Assembly (NCBI GenBank): GCA_021286885.1
Contig: JAJTBM010000057.1
Span: 1 to 11,598 of the forward strand
Origin: Rhodocyclales bacterium
GTDB lineage: Bacteria > Pseudomonadota > Gammaproteobacteria > Burkholderiales > Rhodocyclaceae
DNA: 11,598 nt
Direction: 5' to 3'
The notes under the pieces are model-generated. The model made no database searches and was not told where the DNA came from. It was given only the letters and a program-made list of their open reading frames with translations. How positions within the stretch are numbered: position 1 is the stretch's first letter; every line of letters starts with the position of its first letter. Below are positions 6,162 to 11,598 of the stretch, piece after piece. The translations under genes were made by a program, and so were the position numbers.

Positions 6162-6653
6162 ATGCGCATGCAAAAGCTGCTTTGGGGCTGGGGGATCTGT
6201 GCTGCGGCCTTGTGGGCTGGGCCGGCGCTGGCCGTGAACAAGTGCGTGGATGCCCAGGGCAAGGTCAGTTACACCGATGGCCCTTGCCCGGCGGGGGCGC
6301 GTGGGAATAGCGTGGATCTGCTCCCGCCGCCTAGCCGGGAGGATCAGCAGGAGGCCGTCCGGCGCGGGCAGGCTTGGCGCGATGAGGCCCGGGCGCTGGA
6401 TGCGCGTCAGGATGCCGAACTGGCGGCCCGGCGCAGGGCGGCTGAGCAGGCCGAGGCCCAGGAGGCCCGGCAGGCCGCCCGGGCGGCAGCCCAGGCCCAG
6501 CAGGATGAAAGCCTGACGCCCCGTTATTACTACCCGGTGCCGGTGCCCGTCTATCCCCAGCGCCCGGTGCCCCAGCCGCCGGTGGTGCGCAAACCCGAAG
6601 GGCCGACGCCCATGGGCAAGGTTAACGGAGCGGGCTTCAAGCGTCAGGATTGA
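6162..6653 (+). CDS. Secreted DUF4124 domain-containing protein
   Basis: A 163-residue exported protein. Residues 1-24 are a signal peptide (RMQK, then LLWGWGICAAALWA, cleavage after ALA). The mature protein opens with the short DUF4124 motif, NKCVDAQGKVSYTDGPCPAG, with paired Cys28 and Cys42 likely to be disulfide-bonded in the periplasm. A charged Ala/Arg/Glu/Gln-rich stretch (about 60-120) is predicted helical, possibly coiled-coil, and is followed by a Pro/Val/Tyr-rich tail (YYYPVPVPVYPQRPVPQPP) that looks extended. The function of DUF4124 is unknown; it is a common accessory motif in beta- and gammaproteobacterial envelope proteins. Start choice: ATG 6162 just after GGGGGCCGGG; ATG 6168 is possible, and the frame's upstream extension overlaps the tRNA terminator and lacks a signal peptide. 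It converges with the next gene, leaving 10 bp. Confidence 0.8.
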   Translation: MRMQKLLWGWGICAAALWAGPALAVNKCVDAQGKVSYTDGPCPAGARGNSVDLLPPPSREDQQEAVRRGQAWRDEARALDARQDAELAARRRAAEQAEAQEARQAARAAAQAQQDESLTPRYYYPVPVPVYPQRPVPQPPVVRKPEGPTPMGKVNGAGFKRQD

Positions 6654-6663
6654 TGCATTGCCG

Positions 6664-7263
6664 CTACGCAGTTGCCTGCGTGCCACATTCCAGTACCCGC
6701 ACCGGCTGCCGGTAGTGGGCCGCCTGGGCTTCCAGGGTTTGGCGCAGGGCCTGGGCCTGGGGCGCCAGCAGCCCGTCCAGCACGATGAGGGTGGCGCGCC
6801 GGGGGCGCCAGCGGGCGAGCGCTGCCATGCGGGCTGCGTCCAGGTGGGCCGAATCCAGCCAGCCATCGTCCCAGGGCAGGGCGTCTTGGGGCGCAAACCA
6901 CAGCAGGGGCCAGAGTTGTACCTTCAGCCGGTAGAGCTTGGCCTGGGTGGGGCTGCGCCGGTCCAGTTCGGGATAGCCCGCCAGGGTGTAGCACAGCTGG
7001 AGCAGGCCCGGGCGGGCCTCGGCGCCGAGGGCTTGCCAGGCCAGGGGGCAGGGCGGCTGGGCTTCTGCCCAGGGCGTGGGGGTGCGCCCGTCGCCGCAGC
7101 CCTCCCGGGCCCAGTGGGCCAGCGCGGTGGGGAGGGGCGCGCCGGACTGGGGCTGGGGTACGGGACACAGGGCCGCCAGATCGTAGCGCCGCCGTAGCCC
7201 CACCAGGCGCGGCACCAGGGCCAGGGCAATCAGCGCGGCGAGGCTGGCGGCACCGCTCAGCAT
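6664..7263 (-). CDS. Hypothetical membrane-anchored protein, unrecognised
   Basis: A 199-residue protein I do not recognise. The start MLSGAASLAALIALALVPRLVGLRRRYDL is one hydrophobic segment followed by Arg residues, which predicts an N-terminal anchor with the rest on the cytoplasmic side, unless it is a poor signal peptide. The middle is Pro/Ala/Cys-rich, then Trp-rich (LYRLKVQLWPLLWF, LPWDDGWLD). The C-terminal part, RRATLIVLDGLLAPQAQALRQ, reads like a beta-strand/loop/helix unit with the Asp-Gly of a Rossmann-like fold, but no catalytic motif is clear. That it is real is supported by its ATG (7263) overlapping the methyltransferase stop by 7 bp and by its codon pattern. It is the last gene of a three-gene operon. 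Confidence 0.7.
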   Translation of the reverse strand: MLSGAASLAALIALALVPRLVGLRRRYDLAALCPVPQPQSGAPLPTALAHWAREGCGDGRTPTPWAEAQPPCPLAWQALGAEARPGLLQLCYTLAGYPELDRRSPTQAKLYRLKVQLWPLLWFAPQDALPWDDGWLDSAHLDAARMAALARWRPRRATLIVLDGLLAPQAQALRQTLEAQAAHYRQPVRVLECGTQATA

Positions 7264-8141
7264 GCGAAGCGGCTCCGCAGCTCGTTGAGGTTGAGGCTGT
7301 CGAGGATCTGCTCGATGCGCTCCATGGCGTTGCGACGCGGCTGGCCGGTGTAGCGGGCCACGATCAGCTCGTTTTTCATGGAGTGTTCCCAGCCCACCAG
7401 CTCGGTGACGGTGACTTGGTAGCCATGGGCTTCAAGTTGCAGGCAGCGCAGGGCGTTGGTCAGTTGGCTGCCGAATTCCCGGGTGTGGATGGGGTGGCGC
7501 CAGATTTCCGACAGGGGCGTGAGGCCGAAGCTGGCGTTCTTGTTCTGGCGCAGCACGCCGGCCACCTCCGCCTGGCAGCAGGGCACCAGCACCACAAAGC
7601 GGGCCTGGCGGGCAAAGGCGAACTGGATCGCGTCGTCGGTGGCCGTGTTGCAGGCGTGCAGGGCCGTCACCACGTCGATGCGCGGGGGCAGCAGAGGGGT
7701 GTTGATGGCTTCTTCGACCAGCAGATCCAGAAACTCCATGCGCCCAAAATCCAGCCGCTCGGCCAGCTCCCGGGAGCGGGCCACCAGCTCGCGGCGGGTT
7801 TCGATGCCGTACACGGTGCCCGCGTCGCGTGCTTTCAGGAACAGGTCGTAGAGGATGAAGCCCAGGTAAGACTTGCCCGCCCCGTGGTCGGCCAGGCTCA
7901 GGCTGCCTTCCTTTTCCAGCACCTCGGCGAGCAGCGGCTCGATGAACTGGTAGAGGTGATAGACCTGCTTGAGCTTGCGCCGGCTGTCCTGGTTGAGTTG
8001 GCCATCCCGGGTGAGGATGTGCAGCTCCTTGAGCAGTTCGATGGATTGGCCCGGGCGGATGTCCGGGTGGCGGGCCGGGGCCGCTTGGGTGTTGGGGCTA
8101 CTGGGGGCACTTGTGGCGCCCTTGCCCTTAGTTTTTGCCAT
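7257..8141 (-). CDS. SAM-dependent methyltransferase, Methyltransf_32-like
   Basis: A 294-residue class I methyltransferase-like protein. Residues 1-25 are low-complexity (Lys/Ala/Ser/Pro) and probably disordered. A helical region (about 30-80, IELLKELHILTRDGQLNQDSRRKLKQVYHL as shorter helices) precedes the Rossmann core. Motif I is LADHGAGKSYLGF (83-95), the acidic end of strand 2 is YGIETRRELV (Glu114), and ALHACNTATDDAIQ (160-173) and VPCCQAE (186-192) correspond to the ALHACG...TD and PCC signatures of the Methyltransf_32 group, which includes the C-terminal domain of GSTCD and METTL25-like proteins. The substrate is not known to me; an RNA or protein target is possible. The ATG at 8141 overlaps the DUF1415 stop by 14 bp, with AAGGCGG upstream inside that gene. 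Confidence 0.8.
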   Translation of the reverse strand: MAKTKGKGATSAPSSPNTQAAPARHPDIRPGQSIELLKELHILTRDGQLNQDSRRKLKQVYHLYQFIEPLLAEVLEKEGSLSLADHGAGKSYLGFILYDLFLKARDAGTVYGIETRRELVARSRELAERLDFGRMEFLDLLVEEAINTPLLPPRIDVVTALHACNTATDDAIQFAFARQARFVVLVPCCQAEVAGVLRQNKNASFGLTPLSEIWRHPIHTREFGSQLTNALRCLQLEAHGYQVTVTELVGWEHSMKNELIVARYTGQPRRNAMERIEQILDSLNLNELRSRFAC

Positions 8142-8706
8142 CGTTGCCGCCTTGGTAGCTTTCAGGAACCGACAGGCCCAGGGCCTTCCAGCCGGCGATC
8201 CCCAGCGTGCGCAGGGTTTCCATGTTGCGCTCGTAGATGGTTTCGGCTTCGGGGAAGGCTTCCACGGCCCGGTCGATGCTCGCTTCGCGGATCAGGTGCA
8301 GGGTCGGGTAGGGGGAGCGGTTGGTGAAGTTGGTGATGTCGTCCGGCTCGGTGCCTTCAAACTGGAAATCCGGGTGGAAGCTGGCGATCTGGAGCACGCC
8401 TTCCAGCTCATGCTCGGTGATGGCCTCGTCGGCGATTTCGAGCACGTCGTTGAACAGCAGAAAATCGGGGAACAGGGTCGGATGGATCAGCAGGGTGGTG
8501 TCGGTGACTTCCGGATCCACCTCGGCCAGGTGGTCCAGCTCCCGGTCAAGATCCTCCAGAAAGCCGTCCAGGTGGCGCGCTTCGCTGACCACGATGCGAA
8601 CCTGGTTCTTCACGTAAACCGACTTGGCGAAGGGGCAGAGGTTGAGCCCGATAACGGCCTTTTCGAGCCAGAGCCGGGTGGCGGCGATGATTTCTTCGTG
8701 TTGCAT
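8128..8706 (-). CDS. DUF1415 domain-containing protein
   Basis: A 192-residue cytosolic protein showing the DUF1415 pattern from end to end: WLEKAVIGLNLCPFAKSV (13-30, with the conserved CPFA), HPTLFPDFLLFND (76-88), IASFHPDFQFEG (108-119) and NRSPYPTLHLIREASID (130-146). The family is full length here. Its biochemical function is unestablished; the conserved Cys, His and Arg residues look like an active site or ligand pocket, but that is inference. AAGGAT at 8715-8720, 8 nt before the ATG at 8706, supports the start. It is the first gene of the operon with the methyltransferase and the 199-residue protein, and is divergent from the RbgA-like GTPase across 72 bp that contain GATAAT (8743-8748, plus strand) but no convincing promoter. 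Confidence 0.88.
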   Translation of the reverse strand: MQHEEIIAATRLWLEKAVIGLNLCPFAKSVYVKNQVRIVVSEARHLDGFLEDLDRELDHLAEVDPEVTDTTLLIHPTLFPDFLLFNDVLEIADEAITEHELEGVLQIASFHPDFQFEGTEPDDITNFTNRSPYPTLHLIREASIDRAVEAFPEAETIYERNMETLRTLGIAGWKALGLSVPESYQGGNDGKN

Positions 8707-8778
8707 GATCGTAAATCCTTCTAGGGGAGCGCATTTTGCCCTGATAATGGCAGGTTTTCATTGATTCAGGTCGCACCC

Positions 8779-9729
8779 ATGCCCATCCAGTGGTTTCCCG
8801 GTCACATGACTTCCGCCCGCAGGAAGGCGGCGGAGAGTATGGAGCGTACCGATGTTGTCATCGAAGTGCTCGACGCCCGCCTGCCCGAAGCGAGCAGCAA
8901 CCCCATGATCCGCGAGCTGCGCGAGTACCGCCAGCGCGCCTGCCTCAAGATCCTGAACAAGGCCGATCTGGCCGATCCGCAGATCACCGCCGAGTGGCTG
9001 GCCTACTACAACGCCCAGAAAAACGTGAAGGCGGTGGCCCTGTCGTGCCGCAAGCCCTCCGACGTGGCCAAGGTGCCCGGCCTGTGCCGCCCCCTGGCAC
9101 CCCATCGGGGCGACCGGCTCAAGCCCCTGCGCATGATGATCATGGGCATCCCCAACGTGGGCAAATCCACCCTGCTCAATGCGCTGCTCAAGCGCCGGGT
9201 GGCCGCAGTGGGCGATGAGCCGGCGGTCACCAAGCACCAGCAGACCTATGACCTGTCGCCCACCATGACCCTCACCGACACCCCGGGGATGATGTGGCCC
9301 AAGATCATTCACGATTCCGACGGCTACATGCTGGCCGCCAGCCACGCCATTGGGCGTAACGCGGTGATCGACGAAGAAGTAGCCTCCTTCCTGGGCGGCG
9401 TGCTGCTCCAGCGTTATCCGGCCCTGGTCAGCAAGCGTTTCAACACCCCCATTGAAGGCCTCGACGGCCCGGCCCTGCTCGAAGTGGTGGCCCAGCGGCG
9501 CGGCTGCCGGGTGCGCGGCGGCGGGCTTGATCTGGAAAAGGCGGCGCTCATTCTGTTGCAGGATTACCGCGATGGCGCCATGGGCCGCATCAGCCTCGAA
9601 AGCCCCTCCAGCCGTCTGGTGATGCTGGACGAACACGCCCAGCGCATGGCCGAAATCGCCGCCCGCAAGGCCGCCGGCGAAGAAGACCCGAATGCGCCGG
9701 ACGATCCGGACAGCCTGAACGACGACTGA
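8779..9729 (+). CDS. ylqF: Ribosome biogenesis GTPase, RbgA/YlqF type
   Basis: A 316-residue circularly permuted GTPase, in the family of B. subtilis RbgA, which helps late assembly of the 50S subunit. The permuted motif order is visible: G4 NKAD (60-63) comes first, then G1 GIPNVGKST (123-131), Thr151 region as candidate G2, and G3 DTPG (167-170). The opening MPIQWFPGHMTSARRK and VLDARLP (30-36) are hallmarks of the family. A helical C-terminal domain follows (LLEVVAQRRGC...LDLEKAALILLQDYRDGAMG), and the last 20 residues are acidic and probably unstructured. I start at ATG 8779, where family proteins begin, rather than at the in-frame TTG 8761 that would add six residues. It ends 18 bp from the end of the convergent channel gene, with no terminator visible between. 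Confidence 0.92.
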   Translation: MPIQWFPGHMTSARRKAAESMERTDVVIEVLDARLPEASSNPMIRELREYRQRACLKILNKADLADPQITAEWLAYYNAQKNVKAVALSCRKPSDVAKVPGLCRPLAPHRGDRLKPLRMMIMGIPNVGKSTLLNALLKRRVAAVGDEPAVTKHQQTYDLSPTMTLTDTPGMMWPKIIHDSDGYMLAASHAIGRNAVIDEEVASFLGGVLLQRYPALVSKRFNTPIEGLDGPALLEVVAQRRGCRVRGGGLDLEKAALILLQDYRDGAMGRISLESPSSRLVMLDEHAQRMAEIAARKAAGEEDPNAPDDPDSLNDD

Positions 9730-9747
9730 TCCCGCTGGCAGCCCGGC

Positions 9748-11283
9748 CTATAGCCCAAAGAACTCCCGGATCTTCTTGCCCAGGGCGGTGGCGTCCTGGG
9801 GGATCTGGGCGATTTTTTGCAGATCTTCGGCATGGCCCCGCTCCAGGGCCTGAAAATGGGACAGGCGCCGCTGCAGGATGGCCGAAATCCCCTCGGCCAG
9901 CTCGGGCCGCGCCCGCAGGATGTGCTCGAAGCCGGTCTTGTCGAGCCGGTAGGCCTCCATGTCGCTGGTGGCGATCACCGTGGCGCGCCGGGGGGCGCCG
10001 GTCATCAGGCCCAACTCCCCGAACACATTCCCCGGCCCGCGCTTTTCCAGCAGGCGCTGGGGGCCGCCATCGGGGGGCTGCCACCAGGCTTCGGCCTCGC
10101 CCTTCACGATGATGTACAGCCAGTGGGCGATGGAGCCCTGGCGGGTGATGATGTCGCCCTTGGCAAAGGGCGCATTCACCAGCCGCCGCGCCAGCTCCAG
10201 CTGTTCGACCTCCGAAAGCTTGGAGAACAGATCGATCTGGGCAATGGCCTGCTGGCGCCGGTTCAGCTCCCGGGCCCGCACCTCTTCCCGGTGCGCCTCG
10301 CCTTCCTTCACCAAATGGATGGTCTGGTCGCCCACCGCCAGGCGAATATCCTCCCGCTGCAGGGCCGCCAGAATGTGGCGCCGCACCTCCGAATCGGTGC
10401 TTTCGTCGTGGGCCGGGTCGGTGAGCCAGTAACGCACCTGGTAATGCCCATAGCCCGCCCCAAAATCCATCAACAGGCATTGGGGCTCAACGCTCGGGCT
10501 TACATGGGCGATGCGGGCGGTTTGAATGTCCTGCAATACCGCCTCACTCACCCGGCCCGGCGGTACCGACAAATCCACATTGAAATTGACCGAACGCCGT
10601 TGCAGGGGCACCTGTTGGCGCTTGTTGCACAGCACGTTGTAGCGGTTCTTCATCAGGTGGCTGTTGGGCATCACCACCTTCTCGCCGGTGCGGGTGAGGA
10701 GGGCGGTGTAACGCCACTGGATATCCGTCACCCGCCCCACCAGCCCGTTGATCTCGATCCAGTCGCCAATCTCAAGGGAGTTGTCCATCTGCAGCGCCAG
10801 CCCGCCCAGCAGATTGCCCAGGGTGTCCTGCATCGAAATGGCCAGCACGGCGGTCAGCACCGCCGAGGTGGCAAACAGCGCGGTGAACTCCACCCCAGCC
10901 ATGTTGAGCCGCAGAAAGCCCCACGCCACATAGCCCATGATGACCATGATGTCCGCCAGAATGCCCGACACCGGCACCTTGAGCCTGTCCAGAATCACCT
11001 CAAAAAACGCCAGCCCCAGATAGCGGATCACCGCCAGCCCCTCGCCAAACACCGCCATTTGCCGCAGCCAGCGCAAGGCCGCCTCGGGCAGATGGCCATG
11101 CAGCAGCCCGGCCAGCAGATCCCCGATCATGCAGGCCACAAAGAACACCGCCGTATTCAGCAGCGACCGCCGCCAGCGCCGCAAGGGCGTAAAAATCAGC
11201 CCCCCGGTCAGGAGCAGCAGGAAAAGGGCAAACGGAGTTTCCGGGCTATACACCGGAAACCCGGAATCAGAAGCAAGGAACAT
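9748..11283 (-). CDS. MscS-family channel with C-terminal cyclic-nucleotide-binding domain
   Basis: A 511-residue inner-membrane protein. Five hydrophobic segments are seen at about 19-34, 43-62, 82-97, 108-125 and 134-150, the last (ATSAVLTAVLAISMQDTLGNLLGGLAL) running into the MscS pore helix signature. The MscS beta-domain follows (NSLEIGDWIEINGLVGRVTDI, then VVMPNSHLMKNRY) and the alpha/beta domain to about 325. A linker with a charged helix leads to a CAP-like domain at about 350-470, whose phosphate-binding cassette FGELGLMTGAPRRATVIA (421-438) keeps the Glu and Arg that contact cyclic nucleotides. The layout matches the bacterial cyclic-nucleotide-gated (bCNG) branch of the MscS superfamily, so gating or modulation by cAMP or cGMP is the likely role. 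ATG 11283 is chosen, with GGTGGAG 10 nt upstream; a TTG at 11304 would add seven residues. Confidence 0.93.
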   Translation of the reverse strand: MFLASDSGFPVYSPETPFALFLLLLTGGLIFTPLRRWRRSLLNTAVFFVACMIGDLLAGLLHGHLPEAALRWLRQMAVFGEGLAVIRYLGLAFFEVILDRLKVPVSGILADIMVIMGYVAWGFLRLNMAGVEFTALFATSAVLTAVLAISMQDTLGNLLGGLALQMDNSLEIGDWIEINGLVGRVTDIQWRYTALLTRTGEKVVMPNSHLMKNRYNVLCNKRQQVPLQRRSVNFNVDLSVPPGRVSEAVLQDIQTARIAHVSPSVEPQCLLMDFGAGYGHYQVRYWLTDPAHDESTDSEVRRHILAALQREDIRLAVGDQTIHLVKEGEAHREEVRARELNRRQQAIAQIDLFSKLSEVEQLELARRLVNAPFAKGDIITRQGSIAHWLYIIVKGEAEAWWQPPDGGPQRLLEKRGPGNVFGELGLMTGAPRRATVIATSDMEAYRLDKTGFEHILRARPELAEGISAILQRRLSHFQALERGHAEDLQKIAQIPQDATALGKKIREFFGL

Positions 11284-11497
11284 GGCCTGTGGTCTCCACC
11301 GCAAAGATACAGGCCGCCCGCACCGGAGCGCAGACGGGGGACAGAGGGTTTTACGTCCCCGGGCGGGAAAAATCTAGGGTATGGGTGGTTGGGGCTGGGA
11401 GGTGTGCACGGTCTGTTTGGTGATGACTGGGCCAGTGTTTCCTCGAAAGGGGGCATCATCCGCCTATCGGGGTGTCTGGGGGGATTGGATCGCTACA
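11284..11497. other. Intergenic region between the channel gene and the attC site
   Basis: About 210 bp with no gene I can support. It includes GGTGGAG (11294-11300, minus strand), the channel gene's ribosome site, and presumably its promoter; TATCTT at about 11305-11310 on the minus strand is a candidate -10 without a -35. A GGGGAC/GTCCCC dyad (6 bp, 12-nt loop, around 11336-11359) is followed by no T-run. If the attC is the last of an array, the part from 11503 downwards is the ancestral chromosomal or attI-side flank. Confidence 0.4.
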
Positions 11498-11558
11498 GTA
11501 TAACGTTTGAGTTGACCCGCCCGCCGAAGGCGGTGCGGGTCGAACGAATTGGTTAGGC
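11498..11558 (-). repeat. attC: Integron attC recombination site (cassette-end element)
   Basis: Read on the minus strand, the site starts with R'' GCCTAAC (11558-11552, fits RYYYAAC) and ends with R' GTTATAC (11504-11498, one mismatch to GTTRRRY). Between them are the arm CAATTCGTTC, an imperfect hairpin, and the arm AACTCAAAC. The hairpin is GACCCGC / GCGGGTC with an unpaired A, then CCGCC / GGCGG around TTC. GTT and AAC extend it across an unpaired C. The arms TAAC(C)AATTCGTTC and AACTCAA(A)CGTTA are almost those of aadA-type cassette attC sites, in the same order. Length (61 bp), asymmetry and structure match the short attC class. IntI would recombine between G and T of GTTATAC (11504/11503). 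A cassette gene reading on the minus strand would lie at higher coordinates, and one seems to end there. Confidence 0.88.
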
Positions 11559-11560
11559 GT

Positions 11561-11598
11561 TTAATCGCCACGGTTTGCTAAGTATTCACCCGAGCAAA
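11561..11598 (-). CDS. C-terminal tail of a probable gene-cassette ORF (partial)
   Basis: Entering from beyond the window on the minus strand, one frame reads CSGEYLANRGD and stops with TAA at 11563-11561, two bases before the attC R'' box. Cassette genes normally end just before or inside their attC, so this is the best candidate for the last cassette's product. Another frame (FARVNT, TAG) is also possible. Twelve codons cannot identify a protein. Confidence 0.35.
   Translation of the reverse strand, partial: CSGEYLANRGD

Noticed and set aside
11208..11459. 83-residue minus-strand frame next to the attC, considered as a second cassette gene
   Set aside because: It overlaps the 5' end of the channel gene in another frame, is Pro/Ser/Cys-rich, and has no attC at its end, so it is not a cassette.
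9817..11556. 579-residue plus-strand open frame running over the channel gene and attC
   Set aside because: It is antisense to the MscS/CNBD gene, His/Gln/Pro/Arg-rich and without domain logic: a GC-driven shadow of strongly supported minus-strand coding. It also runs through the attC hairpin.
11498..11558. Reading the attC in the opposite (plus-strand) orientation
   Set aside because: The plus reading begins GTATAAC, which deviates from RYYYAAC, and reverses the order of arms relative to aadA-type sites. The stop codon placed just outside GCCTAAC on the minus strand also fits the minus orientation.
1..11598. CRISPR arrays, toxin-antitoxin pairs, transposases, defence clusters
   Set aside because: I looked on both strands and saw no regularly spaced repeats, insertion-sequence ends or recognised proteins of these classes. 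The only mobile-element sign is the attC.

Overview
The window looks like chromosomal DNA from a GC-rich betaproteobacterium, most plausibly of the Rhodocyclales type. That placement is inferred from base composition, the DUF2917/GST/LysR arrangement, small DUF4124 and DUF1415 genes, and a mostly housekeeping gene set; no marker gene here fixes the taxon. Genes are densely packed on both strands. One tRNA gene is present. No transposase, phage gene or CRISPR array is visible.

Layout, left to right. (1) The N-terminal 309 codons of the RecQ DNA helicase on the minus strand, cut by the window edge. (2) A small divergon: a DUF2917 protein plus a glutathione S-transferase on the minus strand, facing a GcvA-like LysR regulator on the plus strand, with a TTAC-N5-GTAA dyad between them. 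This block looks less GC-rich than its surroundings. (3) A metallo-beta-lactamase-fold hydrolase overlapping tcdA (ct6A-forming tRNA dehydratase) by ATGA, then a convergent secreted M23 peptidase whose 3' end overlaps that of tcdA. (4) A tRNA-Thr(CGU) gene with a recognisable sigma70 promoter, a GNRA-capped hairpin in its leader and a strong terminator, followed by a secreted DUF4124 protein. (5) A minus-strand operon of three overlapping genes: DUF1415, a Methyltransf_32-like SAM methyltransferase, and an unrecognised membrane-anchored 199-residue protein. (6) A divergent RbgA/YlqF-type circularly permuted GTPase. (7) A MscS-type channel fused to a C-terminal cyclic-nucleotide-binding domain, on the minus strand.

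The most notable signal is at the right edge. Positions 11498-11558 form, on the minus strand, a textbook integron attC recombination site (about 61 bp). It has GCCTAAC and GTTATAC end boxes, a GC-rich imperfect hairpin with an unpaired base, and arms closely resembling the attC of aadA-type cassettes. A reading frame entering from beyond the edge stops 2 bp before it, as cassette genes usually do. No further attC is seen before the channel gene, so this is probably the last attC of a cassette array lying mainly beyond position 11598, and the MscS/CNBD gene is its chromosomal flank. The rest of the array and any integrase are outside the window.

Functionally, several genes act on RNA or ribosomes (tcdA, the RbgA-like GTPase, the tRNA, possibly the methyltransferase), and two are envelope genes (M23 peptidase, mechanosensitive channel). 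No single multi-gene pathway links the whole window.
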